A DNA stretch of 64,000 nt, taken from positions 30,409,001-30,473,000 of the forward strand of contig NC_068564.1 of assembly GCF_022201045.2 (NCBI RefSeq). Reading direction: 5' to 3'. This DNA is from Citrus sinensis (lineage: Eukaryota; Streptophyta; Magnoliopsida; Sapindales; Rutaceae). The position numbers and the translations under genes are program-made. Below the pieces are notes generated by a model. That model had not been told where the DNA came from and ran no database searches. It saw only the letters and a program-made list of their open reading frames with translations. Positions 37,948-55,895 of the stretch are shown here, one piece after another; within the stretch, counting starts at the first letter, position 1, and each line of letters opens with the position of its first letter.

Positions 37948-39810
37948 GCACTTGAAGATAATAAAAAGGAGAGACTTTTAAGAACAAAAACAAACCCTAG
38001 TTCATGATCTAAAAATGCATTGGACCAAAAACCTCTAATTTGGAGTCAGATTGGAGTGATTGTGGAGGTTTTTGTGGAACCCTAATTTAGAATTTTGGGG
38101 GAAAAAAAAATATTTTACGGAAAATTGACAGATGAATCGATGAATATATATATATATCTACATGCATATGTCCATGTATTGAGAGAGAAATAGTGTTTGG
38201 ATCTGGTCGGATCTTGCGACTTGATTGTTTTGTGGATGCTTTCTTTTTCTTTTATTTTTTCTTTTATTCTTTTAGGGTGTGAGCGTCGGAGAAAATAAAT
38301 AAATAAAAGGGATCGGCTGTAGTTATGCTGTTATGGTTGTAATTGTATGCAATTGCTAAATATTTTAAATTCTTAAAAAATAAATTATAGATTTTTGTGA
38401 ATTTCAGTTATTTTTCCGAGAGCAAAACGGTATCGTTTAGAGGGTTTTTTTTTTTTCCCCTGTGGATCATAATTTTCCCGCTGGCTTGCTGTCATTAGGT
38501 GCGATGAAAATGCCACAATGGAAAGAAGCAATTTCCCGAGCAGTAGTTAAGTCTTAATTTGGATCTTAACTGATCTGATATTCACCTATTATATAATAGT
38601 TAAAAAAATTTATAAATTATAAAATACATCATTTAATAAGTGGGTGATACATGGTATTGAAATTTAAGTTGAACTCAAATATTGAGATCCCTAATATTAT
38701 TGATAATCTCTCTAAAAATTTCTCCGACCTTTTTTTAACTAAACTTTTTATTTTTCTTCTTTTAAAAACAAATGATTATATAAAGGAAGATTATTAATTG
38801 TCCACTCGAAAGTTATCATATTATTAAAAATACTATAAAATTTTGAATTTATTCAAATTTGCACATAATGTATGCTATTTGTGTCAACAATCCTCCAAAA
38901 AAAAATATAATTATCTTTATAAAATGATAAGACGAAACAAAATACAAAATATAATGGTAGTTATTTTGTAATGACAATTATGCCTTTTTAATGGACAATT
39001 GGTACGCATTATAAATTGCAGATGGAAAATTAAACAAATTCAAGTTTTTGATTTTGTATTATTTTTTATATAACAAGATAAATATTTTTTAGTAAATTGC
39101 TAATCTTTTCTCTTATATAGATAATAAAATGAAAATGAATAAAAAATTACTCATTACTAATATTATTCTATTAAGTCATTTATTTCTTTTTTTAAGTAGT
39201 TAGATCAAGAGAAAGTTCTAGTTATTAAACATATGATGATGGTATTACAATTTAGTTTGTAATTTCATTAACACTGCATTGTAATTATGCTGTAATATTA
39301 GCGGTTAAGCACCCGGGTCTTTGGAATAATTAAGCTTTAATTAGTGTGTTTTGTTAATCCCCAGGCTTTCTCTCTCTCACGCGGAGCCAACAGCAACTGT
39401 GTTAGAAGAAGTTTGATAAGATTGCGTTTTCAACATTTACTTTACCATCGGGCTGGCCCCACTTTTTCAGTGCTTGCTTCCTTCTGCAGCAGAGCGCTTA
39501 AAATTACCGTACTGGATGATAAAAGTAGAAAGTAAGTAGATCCAACGGACGAGATTGCTTCGTCAGAGCGATTTTACGAAAAGAGGCAGAGACTTTAATC
39601 AAAGACGACAGGTGGTCCACGGTCATCACTGTCGCCGGGACCACTGAACCGCTGCAGAAACAGTACATAACACAACAAATATGTTGGGCTGTTGCTTATA
39701 AGTATTTAAGTACCCCGACTGAAGCCCCCCCTGCGGTGTTTTTATTATTTGGTCTGTAAAAAGGTAAAATTATTTGAAACGAAAGCGGGCCCCGTTATTT
39801 ATTAATCAGA
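37948..39810. other. FBL15 upstream region and AT-rich spacer
   Basis: The first few hundred bases should carry the FBL15 5' UTR and promoter, including a short (AT)n run near 38144-38156. The rest is AT-rich. A 64-codon open frame near 39344-39535 has an acceptor-like and a donor-like flank but no recognisable protein, so I did not call it. Confidence 0.5.
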
Positions 39811-40544
39811 GACTTTGGTTTTTTTTTTTTTTTTTAAATCTGAATAGATCGGAATTATGAATAGATTTGAATGTCTAAATTTAAATAATATGTTTATTTT
39901 TTATTTGAATTTAAAAAAATAATTATTAAGTTTTTTTTTTTAACTTAAAAAATTAAAAAATATGTATTTTTATATTTGTATTCTTATTAAATTTAAATAT
40001 CAAATAAATAATATATTAAATATCATAATATTTTAATATTTATAAGTAAAACTATATTCAAGTGAATACATAATGATTTTGGAATTTTAATATATAAAAT
40101 ACCATAAATTTCAAATTTTATCGTATATAATATAAAAAGAAAAAAACTAATAAGATGCTCAAAACAGTTGATTTGTCATTTCATCTCGAAGTTGTCGCAT
40201 GTAATTTTGATCTTCAATAGTTGAGGAGTTGATACCAAAGTGAGGAGGAATTTCATGGCGACTAAAAAAAAATGATGAGATTATTATGTGAGGTAAATGA
40301 TTATGGGTGAGTTTTGGGATAGACATAAAAAGTAAATTATAAAGCAGTAATATTTTTTACATTAGAAAGTAATTGACTTAATTCAGATGTCTCTATTAAG
40401 TAAAAAGTCAAAAAAAATGACTTATTTTATTAAGTCAAAATTATCTAAAAATCACATTAAGTTATAAAAATAAATATCTCTAATTAACTTAATTAATTAA
40501 GTTAAATTACTTTAAATTATTAAGTTAAAAAACAAAACATAGTC
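39811..40544. mobile_element. MITE family copy A (inverted relative to copy B)
   Basis: It begins gactttggttttttttt and ends aaaaaacaaaacatagtc, imperfect inverted ends. The interior matches the reverse complement of 54686-55274 along most of its length, with shared blocks such as tataagtaaaactatattca and ttaacttaattaattaagtt. Copy A has about 120-140 extra bases near 40158-40300 that copy B lacks. It is non-coding and AT-rich. Confidence 0.75.
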
Positions 40545-43083
40545 AAAGCGAAAAAGTTACCCCCCATTCACTGTTGCCTCCCAGTCGAAGTCTTGCTCTG
40601 TTGGTACTTGGTAGGGTTTTATAATTGCAGCTGCCTTCCCAGCTGTCACAATCGAACTCTTCCCCTTTTTCCATTTTTTTATTTGTGTGTTCACATTTAC
40701 TTATGAGTGACTATTGAGCATTGAGGAGGCAGGTATATATATGTAAAGAATAATAATAACTAATTTTCTTAGATACTATTTCAATTATTAATCTTAATTT
40801 ATCTTGTAATTAGTTGACATTGTTTATGTAAACGAGATTAATCCCTCTTCAATAGATTACCAACTTCGTATCACTGATTTAGTCCTTGATTTGTGTTTAT
40901 TGACTTTAATCGTATCGAATGTGTAGTTATAAAACATTTCAACTTTCAATTAGATGTTCAAAGAAAGAAAATTTTGATAAGAAAATTGAAGAATACAAAT
41001 AAAATAAATGGTGTTCTATAAATGTTGAATAAAATGGTGACAATTAGACTTGATAAATTATTGGTAGTTAGTTATTTAGATTAAACAAAAAAAAAAAGAG
41101 AGAGACCTTTTATCCAAATCATCCATCTAATTCTAATTTTCAAATTAATTTAATGGACTTAAACGAGTCACATTTTTTTTTTAATTGAGGTACATGAAAT
41201 GTCATTTTCTTACTTATGCTTATTGAGATTTATGAAATGCTATTTTTAAAAACTGACAAAGGACAATATTGCTACAAAAGACTGCTAATTCTCGGGAAAA
41301 AAAATTAAAAATGCTACTAATATAAACAGTTATTGTAAATTTGATATCTAAATAGATACCTTAAACCACATAAAAAAAAAAAAATCAACGTTTGAACATT
41401 CCTGTTTATTAAAGTTTTCGTTGCTTGCGAATTACGACCCAAGTGGGATAATTAAATTTATCTTTAAATTTTTAATAATTGTGTTTTTTAATTAACCCAC
41501 GACTTTTGATAATTAAGAATGATTAACCAATGGCATTAAGGAACAATTGACTTGAAGTCAAGGTCACCGGCTTCCCTGAGGGGAATCATGTAGGTCCCAT
41601 CGATTGAATCGATGGTCATAAAAAGATTTGGAAAAATCGATCGGCCCATCAAATTCTTGACAATGTCTCTTGCAAATGGCCGACCGTTGACCCCCTTTTT
41701 CCAAGTATGGTTATATGTAAATTACCAAAAGCCATAAATATCATTGACTTGGTGGAATTCATTTACACATTCAGTTTATACATTGATAATATAATTGAGA
41801 AATTTTTGAAATGCAATTTGTAAGATTAACTAAATGGTGTACAAGGGCAATACATTCACTTTTTTTTTTGTTGATTTTATAATCAAATCGTTAAATTCAC
41901 CCCATGATTTCCAAAATTATAAAATTTTATAATTGGAGGGGTAATTCTTACGATAACAAACATAAGTTATATAACAAAAAAAAAAAATCAAAAGATGGTG
42001 TTTTTTTTTTTATAATATATGAATATAAGTAGCATTTGTTTGTTTTTATAAATAAGAAACATCTTAAATATGGTCATTTGACATTTATGTCCTTGCAAAT
42101 CAAAATAAAAAAATAAATTAGATTTTATAGAAATATTTTTAGAATATAATATTTATTTCTCATTCAGAATTTTTCTATTTAGATAAAAATAAATAAAAGT
42201 TTACCTTTTCTATTTAAATCTAAATGTGTGAAAATCAAATATAAGTTGTAAAAAAAATTTTTAAAAAAGATTTGAAATTGAAAGAATTTCATACTTCAGA
42301 TGTTTAAAATACTAAAATACAACTCCTATGTGTATTATTGTGCAATATGTAATTAGACAATCGATGGCCCAAGATGAAAAACCTTACAAAGATCTCCGAG
42401 CATCATAATTGGGTCACCACAGCTGCCAATGGGCCTTGGGGCTAAAATTGTGAGATTAGGCATAAAGCTGATATGTGAGCTCACTTTCGGGCCATCTTTG
42501 TAATTAAAACGGGTTTGAAAATATATTTATTTGGGGACTTCATCTAAACACCGTTTGTCCGTCTTCTATTGAAATTTATATTCAAGGACAAGCACAATTA
42601 TAACGAACTTCATCCATATTTTCTCTCTCTTCCGTCTCTATTGCTTGTTTTTCTCCATGTTGTTGCAAAGTGCAAACACTTTAGAATTATCATTAACTAT
42701 TTTCTTGATTTTGTCAATTTATGGCTCTAATATATTCAATTGGTTTGTAAAACTTTAAAATAACACATTTCTCATTTTCTTTTTTCACTTGAATTAATTA
42801 CATTTATTCTTGGCAAGCTAGTGTTTTTTTACGTTTGTGGAGAGAGAAAGTTTGAAGAGAAGAATAGGGATAGCAATGCTTTAAAAATTTTATTAGCTGT
42901 GAAACTATTTATGCGAAGGGTGAGATAAGAAAGGCCGTATTTTTTTTTTTTTCTAAAGAAGAATTTTTAAAGCGAGAAAACAGCTAAAAATTAAAGACAA
43001 CAAAAAATTAGTTTAGAGAGAAAGGACATTTTTGGTGTTAAAAGAAGTATAATTGAAAAAAGAGTTTTAAAAGAATAATAAAG
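40545..43083. other. AT-rich intergenic stretch, no gene seen
   Basis: No coding frame, RNA gene or clear repeat boundary could be supported. A and T homopolymer runs are frequent. Confidence 0.45.
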
Positions 43084-44043
43084 GGGTGTTAAAAGCGCTT
43101 CTCTTTTATTTAAATGGAAGGTGGATGGCTGCCATTAGGACGCTAGTTTGTCTCACCTCACTAGGTACTCGATAATGTGTATCTCTCCTCTCACAACTGT
43201 TGGTAATAGTAGATAAACCTCTCTAAATAGTAATGAGAGTAAAATGTATATTTTCTCAGGCATAAAAGTCTCGTACTTAAGAAGTATATATATATTTTTA
43301 ACTATATTTGTTAGGTCTTTAAATTGTGCTATATGTGTATGAATTTGCCCCTATGAATTTTAAAATCTCTCTCATACTTGTACTTCAGTTATGTCACTGC
43401 CACCATGCCTAACTTCACAACTAAAATGAAGAGTTTGAAGTTTCTAAATGAGGAAGAAAAGACTATCCCATTCCTTTTTCATGAAGAGTAGGCCTTCCTA
43501 CACCCTCAAAGTTCCTCATAAAATCCCTCTCTTATTCAAGCTATCTAAATAACCAATGATAGATTAATTTATTACTAGTTTTGAATGAAAATTTAATTAA
43601 ATATTTAAATAAAATATTATTTAAAAAAATTATTTACACCCACCCCATTTCATAATTTATTTTTAATTTTTAATTTTAATTAAAATATATTTTTTAAAAG
43701 AAAATAACAAGAGTTTTGAGTTATGGAAATATAAATAATATTATAAATATTTAAAGATTTTAAGATTTGTATGTATAATATAATAAAAACTTAAAATATA
43801 AACATTTTCTTTGGATGATTTTTTTATGGCTAGATGGTTACTTTTATTATACGAGTTTGTATTTTATAAATTAAATATGGGGTATTTTAAAAAATAAAAT
43901 TAAAGGGATGCATTATAAGGATTTTAGTTAGAAGCTCCACTCTTTCATGAATCGCTACATTTCATTGCTTAAGCCCACAAAACGAACCTGGTCCATCCGC
44001 AGCGTAATGCTAAATAAAATAAAAGTGGTGCTTTTAACACCCT
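43084..44043. mobile_element. Possible MITE with GGGTGTTAAAAGC ends
   Basis: The left end gggtgttaaaagcgcttctc and the right end, read on the opposite strand as gggtgttaaaagcaccactt, form an inverted pair of about 30 bases with few mismatches. Both continue into ttttattta. A related agtgttaaaagcctctct occurs at about 45285, so the pairing of ends is not certain. No target duplication was found. Confidence 0.45.
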
Positions 44044-44200
44044 TACAATATCCTGATATAATTAATCCCTCTTCTACTAAAATTTCTTTAAATGACCAAC
44101 ACTAATATAAATAATCCCAATTATTTCCTACCTCCTTTTCTTTTTCTTCTTGATTAATTATTTTTAATGATGAGAAACTAATATTTTTTAGTTTTATAGT

Positions 44201-45165
44201 AGGGATGGCAATGGATTAGATCTGACCCAAGATCCACGTGATCCAAATCCAATCGGATCGGATTTGGGTCAGCTTAAAATGAATTTGCATTGGATTTGGA
44301 TATTGATGTACGGATCTAAGACGGATTTGGAACAGGTCTGGATCTATTATAATAATTAAATCCATATCCATATCCACCCATCTTTTAATTTTATTTTATT
44401 TTAAAAGTTTCTTAAAAATTGTGGAATTATACTGATAATAAATTTTATTCATAGCATATTAGTGGTATTTAGTTTTGTAAATTTAAAGGTCAGTCAGCCC
44501 CAAAGCATGTACATGCAATAGTCAAATTGCAAGCTAAGTAATATAACATGACAATTTATTTCATTATATTGGCCAAATAATTTTTAATGAATATAGTTAT
44601 TCATATATTTAGTCAAATATGATCATAATAAAAATAAAAAATACTGAATATAAATCATATTTAATTTATATGTCATTATCTAATGTTGTAGAAATGAGGG
44701 TGGGTGTGTCATGGATATTAGAATGATAAATGAGACAGTAGAATATTAGATTGATCTTACTCCTACAATTACTTTTGAAGGATATTTTACTATCTTTCTT
44801 ATTTATTGTTTTAGTGTAAAAGTATAAGCTACAATATTTATTATATTTTTGAGAACAAATATATAATTTATTGCTATCAATACATTTTAGCCTTCAATTT
44901 TCATTCTAAAAAATTATCACTTTTTTATTGCTGAGTTTCAGAATTCATGACGGATATAAAACAGATTTGGATTTTTATTTTTTTTTCGGATTTGGACCAG
45001 ATATAAATATTTATTCTTTTTTAGATTTGGATATGGAGCAAAAAATATAAATTTATGCCGGATATGGAGCAGATACAGATTTTAATTTTTATTATGGATC
45101 TGAATCTGGAATAGAGTAGATCCAACCCATATCTGCCCCATTACCATGCCTCCCCATCATGAGGT
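44201..45165. mobile_element. Possible non-autonomous transposon with GGGATGGCAATGG-type end
   Basis: It starts agggatggcaatgga. Its right end on the opposite strand reads ggggaggcatggtaatgggg, an imperfect inverted repeat. The interior repeats GGAT-rich phrases (ggatttggatatt, ggatatggagcagat). The GGGATGGCAATGG start is one I recall in dispersed plant repeats. It is non-coding. Confidence 0.5.
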
Positions 45166-45576
45166 CATGGACATAGGCAAAACATTTTAAAGCCCATTCC
45201 ATCTAAGTTTTAGCATGCTTTTAAAGAGTCTTGACCTATTATCAATAACATGGGCTTTGATTGGGCTTCTTACCAATAGAGGAGTGTTAAAAGCCTCTCT
45301 CATGAAACAAATCTCCAAGCCAGCAACTATGACTAGCCCAGCCCATTCGCTTAGCTTAAAGCCAAACGTATGTACTAGTAGACCTTTGGCCTAGGTGGGG
45401 GGAACACTCCCCCATAAAAGTAATTTTAGGGGTTCAATTTTCTTCTTTAGTTATGAAATAATTAAGTGAAGTGACTGTGATGTAGGTGTCCCTCGTTTCT
45501 CGAATGTTAGAAAAGATAAAATCTGGACAATGATGTATAAGATATAATGTAAATGTATGTTGCTACTTACTAACTA

Positions 45577-45597
45577 ACACACACACACACACACACA
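45577..45597. repeat. (AC)n microsatellite
   Basis: About ten AC units in intergenic DNA. Confidence 0.9.
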
Positions 45598-47457
45598 ACT
45601 ACTCAGCAACAATTTCTTTTTTTTTTTTTTTTGGGTTGTATCCATGACATTTAATTACAAGATATACTAGTATCTAATGAATTACAAAATAGGACCGTTG
45701 ATCTTTCCATATAGATAAGTTTGATTAGCTACATCACCACAAGAAGACCAGTGATTCACTTTTTTGCTGTTCTAAAAGATTATTTAGTTAATTAATAAGG
45801 ATATTTGATGATATATACTGCTTACTCACCCCTTGTAATTGGATGAAGTATTAGTCTTATTTCTATCTCATGTGATGGTGACACTCAACTAGGAAGCCCT
45901 CACAAGCGCTTCTTCGATAAGTTTCTTTTCATTTCAGCCAAAATGATTTGGCATGCATGGCCCTCATTGTCAGGACAGTTGCAGCTAGAAAAATAGAGAG
46001 GGGCCGTATATATAACTTTTGACGGAACTTTATTATCATTATTATTTAGGAATTGAAGCTGGCTACTGGCTAGCTTACTAAGGCTGTAAGGCACAAACAT
46101 AATGGCAAATAATCATGGCTACAACTGTAAAGGCCTGCTAAAATTTAAACCATTTTTGTAATTATGCTCAAGTGGCCTGCCCCTAGTCGTTATTTGCCTT
46201 GGATTTTCGGACAATGACGCTGGCGACCAAGATCTTGTTCTGTCTCCTGCTGAAGGGAATCGAATTTATTTATTTATTTACCACAGAAATCCATTGATAA
46301 TTCTATGTGCATGGTATATATAAATGGATAAGATGATTTGATCGCTTGCTTCAATAAGAGTATAAAATCACTAGTTGTTTAGCTTTTTACGACGTGCATG
46401 GATCTTATTCTTCTTCTTCTTGTAAGACAAAACGGTTCACATGCTATGTATGTCAATTTTCAAAAAGCTTGTACTCAAAAGAGAGGATAATAAAAAATTA
46501 TCCATTCTAGGATTCCTAAATTTTGACCTCCTCGAACTTAATTCATAGAATCAAGAAACTTAAAGTTCTCTTAATACTAAAAGTAAAATGAGCGACGTAT
46601 GACGCGAATAGATTTCGTTCATATAACTTTAATTCAAAGAATAACTACAATAGAATCTTGCCTGGTATATCACTTTTACCGCCCCCATTCATTGAAAAGC
46701 TTCAAATTTTCAAACTATTTCATCGCTGCTTCTTCATACATCCCTTCCTGTTCCTTAATATGTAAAATGCTTTGTATACTTATAATTTTTGAGAAACAAC
46801 TACCAAAAAAAAAATAAAAAAATTTGATAGTGTAACAAGAAAAGAAATAAAAATAAAAATAAGAAAACGTTACATGTAAGTATAACTTTGTTACTTTAAT
46901 AATTTGTCGGGATCACTTTACACAAAATCTTCAGTATTTGTCGAGTTCAGTGCCTCGGACAGTCCTAGTACTAGTTGCTAGATTGTGAAGAGATCGAAAT
47001 GGTTGGTGATCAATTAAATAATTGGGGCAATTGGAGATTAAATAGCATTTAATAATTCAACATGATCTCCGCCGGGAAAACACGTCCGCGCAGTGCATGA
47101 CACGTTTTCCAAAGAAATAACTTTAACGCATCCCATACATAGGAATAGGAGGAGAGACTGCATGGGGGTTGAAACAGTGAGACTATTTAGTGATTGGTTG
47201 GTCCATCTTACCAAAAATCATGATCTTATAATTGTCCTTCCAAAGCTGCTGCTGCTCTCCGGACCCCACTTCATTTTTATCTATTCTCTACTTTTTAGGA
47301 GGAAAAAAAAAAACAAAAGAGGGAGAGAGAAAAAAGAAAGCAAAAGAAAAAAGTTAAAAATTGGGGTGGATTTGATTTTTGCATGAAGCCAAATAGACGA
47401 CACCACCCAAGATTAATGAAAATTTGAACTAATTAGCTAAAGCCAAAAAAAGAAAGA

Positions 47458-47474
47458 GGGGGGGGGGGGGGGGG
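47458..47474. repeat. G homopolymer, 17 bases
   Basis: An uninterrupted G-run in A-rich surroundings. Such runs are prone to length errors in sequencing, so the exact length is uncertain. Confidence 0.8.
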
Positions 47475-48133
47475 AGAAAAAGAAGAAAAAAAGTGATGGC
47501 TTTTGTAGTTTAGATGATAATCTTTTTTTGCATGAAAAGCGAATCTGATGAGACCTAACTCCAAAACCCTAATTGTCCAAAAAGATTTGACTCTATATGC
47601 AGCAACTTTAATTTGAAGTCAAATAAATCTCGAACTGAGACGTCAATCGAGCACTATATATGTATAAGATCATCTTAGATAAGACATCAATTGAGCGGTC
47701 GAAATTGATTGGCTTATGGGCGCCAGTTTTGCTAGATAGCATGATAAAGACAAGCATGATTAAATTAAGCAATACTGACACTGATGTAAAAGATTTGTAT
47801 AGATAAGCTAAGGAGCATGATAGTTAGGTTGCTACAGTCATCATATCATATGTGACCATACATTAATCATGGTCAAATCATTGATCATTTCAGGTAATCT
47901 TTTCAACTTAGAATCATGCACATAAAAAGGATAAAAAAGTTTTGGCTGAAAAGATGTGCCTTTACATTGCTCCAATTATATTCAGCTGATAACTGGAATG
48001 AGCACATGGCCGAGCTGCAATTAAACCCCAACAACAGTATAATAGATGCCAAGAAAAATTACATTTGATCATCATTCTTAGCAGCATAAGGAACAATAAT
48101 ACACTTTTTTTTTTTTTTTTTTATTTTGCACAC

Positions 48134-53636
<5,503 letters not shown>

Positions 53637-53954
53637 AGCTTAAGGAATTTTAAGGCAACATGCTCACCAACTTATCATATGACAAAATTATTAATAATTC
53701 AAGCTCTCCTCCGGCGTGATTGGTTGACCAAAGTGGAGCATATCTACCTAGAAGCCAATGAAGCAGCGGATTTCCTATCTTCGTATAGTTTTTCTTTCCC
53801 TTTAGGTTTATATTGTTTTCAATCTATTCCTCCAAATATGCTTAGCATATTGCTTAATGATGTTCATGGGGTTGCACAATCCCGATTAGTGTTGCCTTAG
53901 CTCTCTTAAGAGCCCTTTAATGATCCAAAAAAAAAAAAGCTTAAGGAATCTTAA
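53637..53954 (+). mobile_element. 5'-truncated LINE insertion with target-site duplication
   Basis: The body (about 53654-53937) encodes the C-terminal end of a plant LINE RNase H domain: LLRRDWLTKVEHIYLEANEA, then ADFLSSYSFSFPLGLYCFQS, ending at a stop near 53900. It is followed by a short 3' UTR and a poly(A) tract at about 53927-53938. Direct repeats flank it, agcttaaggaattttaa at 53637 and agcttaaggaatcttaa at 53938, one mismatch, as expected for target-primed insertion. Confidence 0.85.
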
Positions 53955-54685
53955 TTCTAATTGTAAATTAATTGACTAGATAATTTTTTTGCTGACTTTA
54001 ATATTAATTTTGATTGGAATGATCACCGTTGACAATGTGACCACGATTTGAATACCCCGGCCGTCCGGATGATTAATACAAACTAAAAGTCACAACCCCA
54101 TTCCCTAAATAATATTAAAATAATGCTATTAGTTTAATTTTAAAAGTGTAGTTTGTGTATTTTTTAGAAATTCTAATAAGTTTTTAAAAAAATAATTGTT
54201 ATCATTTCGTGATTTTATATTTGTTTGTATATGCTGCGACTCCACTAGGAAATAATTTCTGAGACGGACAAAAGAAGTAGAGGACAATAAAGAAATTGGA
54301 CAGAAGAGGTCCACATCCCCTATAGTTGTTGAGCTGCTTGGGATGTTCTAAATACTTGATTTTTATATACCTGATTAATTTAATATAAGACTTGTTATAA
54401 GTCAACATACATAAATACTCAGAAATAGTTTTAAGTCAACACATTTTAAATGATTTCCAAAGCTTCTTCAACACCTGAACTAACATAGTTGTATAGAGCT
54501 ACACAAGAAAACAATTAAATATATAAATAAATGTGAGATTCATAGAATTGAGAACCCAGGAGTTATACTAAACAAGTTTATCTCTGTTGGTCAATTATTA
54601 TTATTATTATTTAATTTTATTGTAATAGTTTGATGTGATTATGTGGTTGAATTAAAGGTTATTAAAATATAATATTAACAACTAA
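53955..54685. other. AT-rich spacer between LINE tail and MITE
   Basis: No gene or clear repeat boundary is seen. An ATT-rich run lies near 54597-54612. Confidence 0.45.
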
Positions 54686-55274
54686 GGTGGCGTTTATTTT
54701 TTAACTTAATGACTTAAAGTGACTTAACTTAATTAATTAAGTTAATTAGAAGTGTTTGTTTTTATAATTTAATGAGATTTTTTAGATAATTTTGACTTAA
54801 TAAAATAAGCCAATTTTTTTGGCTTTTTACTTAATAGAGAAATCTGAATTAACTCAATTACTTGCTAATGTCAAAAATATCCTTATTTTATAATTTATTT
54901 TTCATGTCTATCCCAAACTCACCCATAGACATTTACCCCACATAAAAATATCCTTATTTTTTCTTTCTTATATTATATGCGATAAAATTTAAAATTTATG
55001 GTATTTTATATATTAAAATTCCAAAATAATTATGTATTCACTTGAATATAGTTTTACTTATAAATGTTAAAATATTGTGGTATTTAATATATTATTTATT
55101 TGACATTCAAATTTAATAAGGATACAAATGTAAAAATACATATTTTTAGCTTTTTAAGTTGAAAAAAAATAACTTAATACTTATTTTTTGAGATTCAGAC
55201 GAAAAAACAAACATATTATTCAGATTCAGACATTCAGATCTATTCAGATTTCAGACAAAAAAACAAACGCCACC
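54686..55274. mobile_element. MITE family copy B, with TIRs and TAA target duplication
   Basis: The left end is ggtggcgtttattttttaac. The right end, read on the opposite strand, is ggtggcgtttgtttttttg. TAA flanks both sides (54683-54685 and 55275-55277), a 3-bp target duplication of the PIF/Harbinger style. The element is 589 bp, AT-rich and non-coding. It is homologous in inverted orientation to 39811-40544. Confidence 0.82.
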
Positions 55275-55645
55275 TAAGTAAGTGGCTTTGTGGGAATTGA
55301 GAAGGACTTCTAACTTCCCTCTAACATCCTTAAATGACACTTTATTAAAGTAAGATGTATATTAAAATATAAAAAATATGTATGTATTTTAATACATTAA
55401 AAATTGTGTATTTTTTCTTTATATCTATTAATGTATCGAAATCTATTTTTTTGTCATTAATGTATTAAAGTCCATTTTTTTTTAGAATTTATAAAAGTGT
55501 TTTAAGCCTCTTAAATCCCACGATTTATGCATTTTTCAATCTTTCTATATATTTCTATTGATTTTCTTATTATGATGATGTATATTTCGAATATGGGTGA
55601 ATCACATTTGCATTTTCTCAAGAAAGGACGCAGTTTGTCTATTTC

Positions 55646-55895
55646 TTTTTTTTTTTTTTTTGATTAATAAAGGGCTCTGAAAAGAGCTAAGGCAACACTA
55701 AACGGGAGTGTGCAACCCCAGAAACATCATTGTTTAATATGCTAAGCATATTTGAAGGGAGAGATTGAAAGCAATGTAAACCTAAAGGAAAGGATAAGTT
55801 GTAGGTAGCCAGGAAGTCTGCTAACAAATGGATAGCTTGCTTACGGCCTTTTGAATGACTGAAATATCCTTTGTATTATTAATAACCAAAGTCAT
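55646..55895 (-). mobile_element. Second LINE tail of the same family, opposite orientation
   Basis: On the minus strand it encodes LLADFLATYNLSFPLGLHCF and SNMLSILNNDVSGVAHSRLV, closely matching the LINE tail at 53.7 kb. The same 3' UTR phrase (agagccctttaat-like) and a poly(A) of about 16 bases follow (55646-55661 as T). Compared with the first copy, the conserved HIYLEANEA region is missing. No target duplication was found. Confidence 0.78.

Larger units (their letters stand above)
45166..48133. other. Intergenic stretch downstream of CKX7
   Basis: No gene is supported. It holds an (AC)n microsatellite at 45577-45597, a 17-base G-run at 47458-47474 and T-runs near 45616. A segment at about 45497-45560 is similar to the repeat units of the 61 kb array. 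The right end should contain the CKX7 3' UTR. Confidence 0.5.

Noticed and set aside
39344-39535. Possible exon with acceptor-like and donor-like flanks
   Set aside because: The 63-aa product matches nothing I know and no partner exon was found. I could not separate it from chance.
47093-47386. 97-codon plus-strand frame
   Set aside because: The second half is a Lys-rich translation of an A-rich tract. There is no conserved domain.
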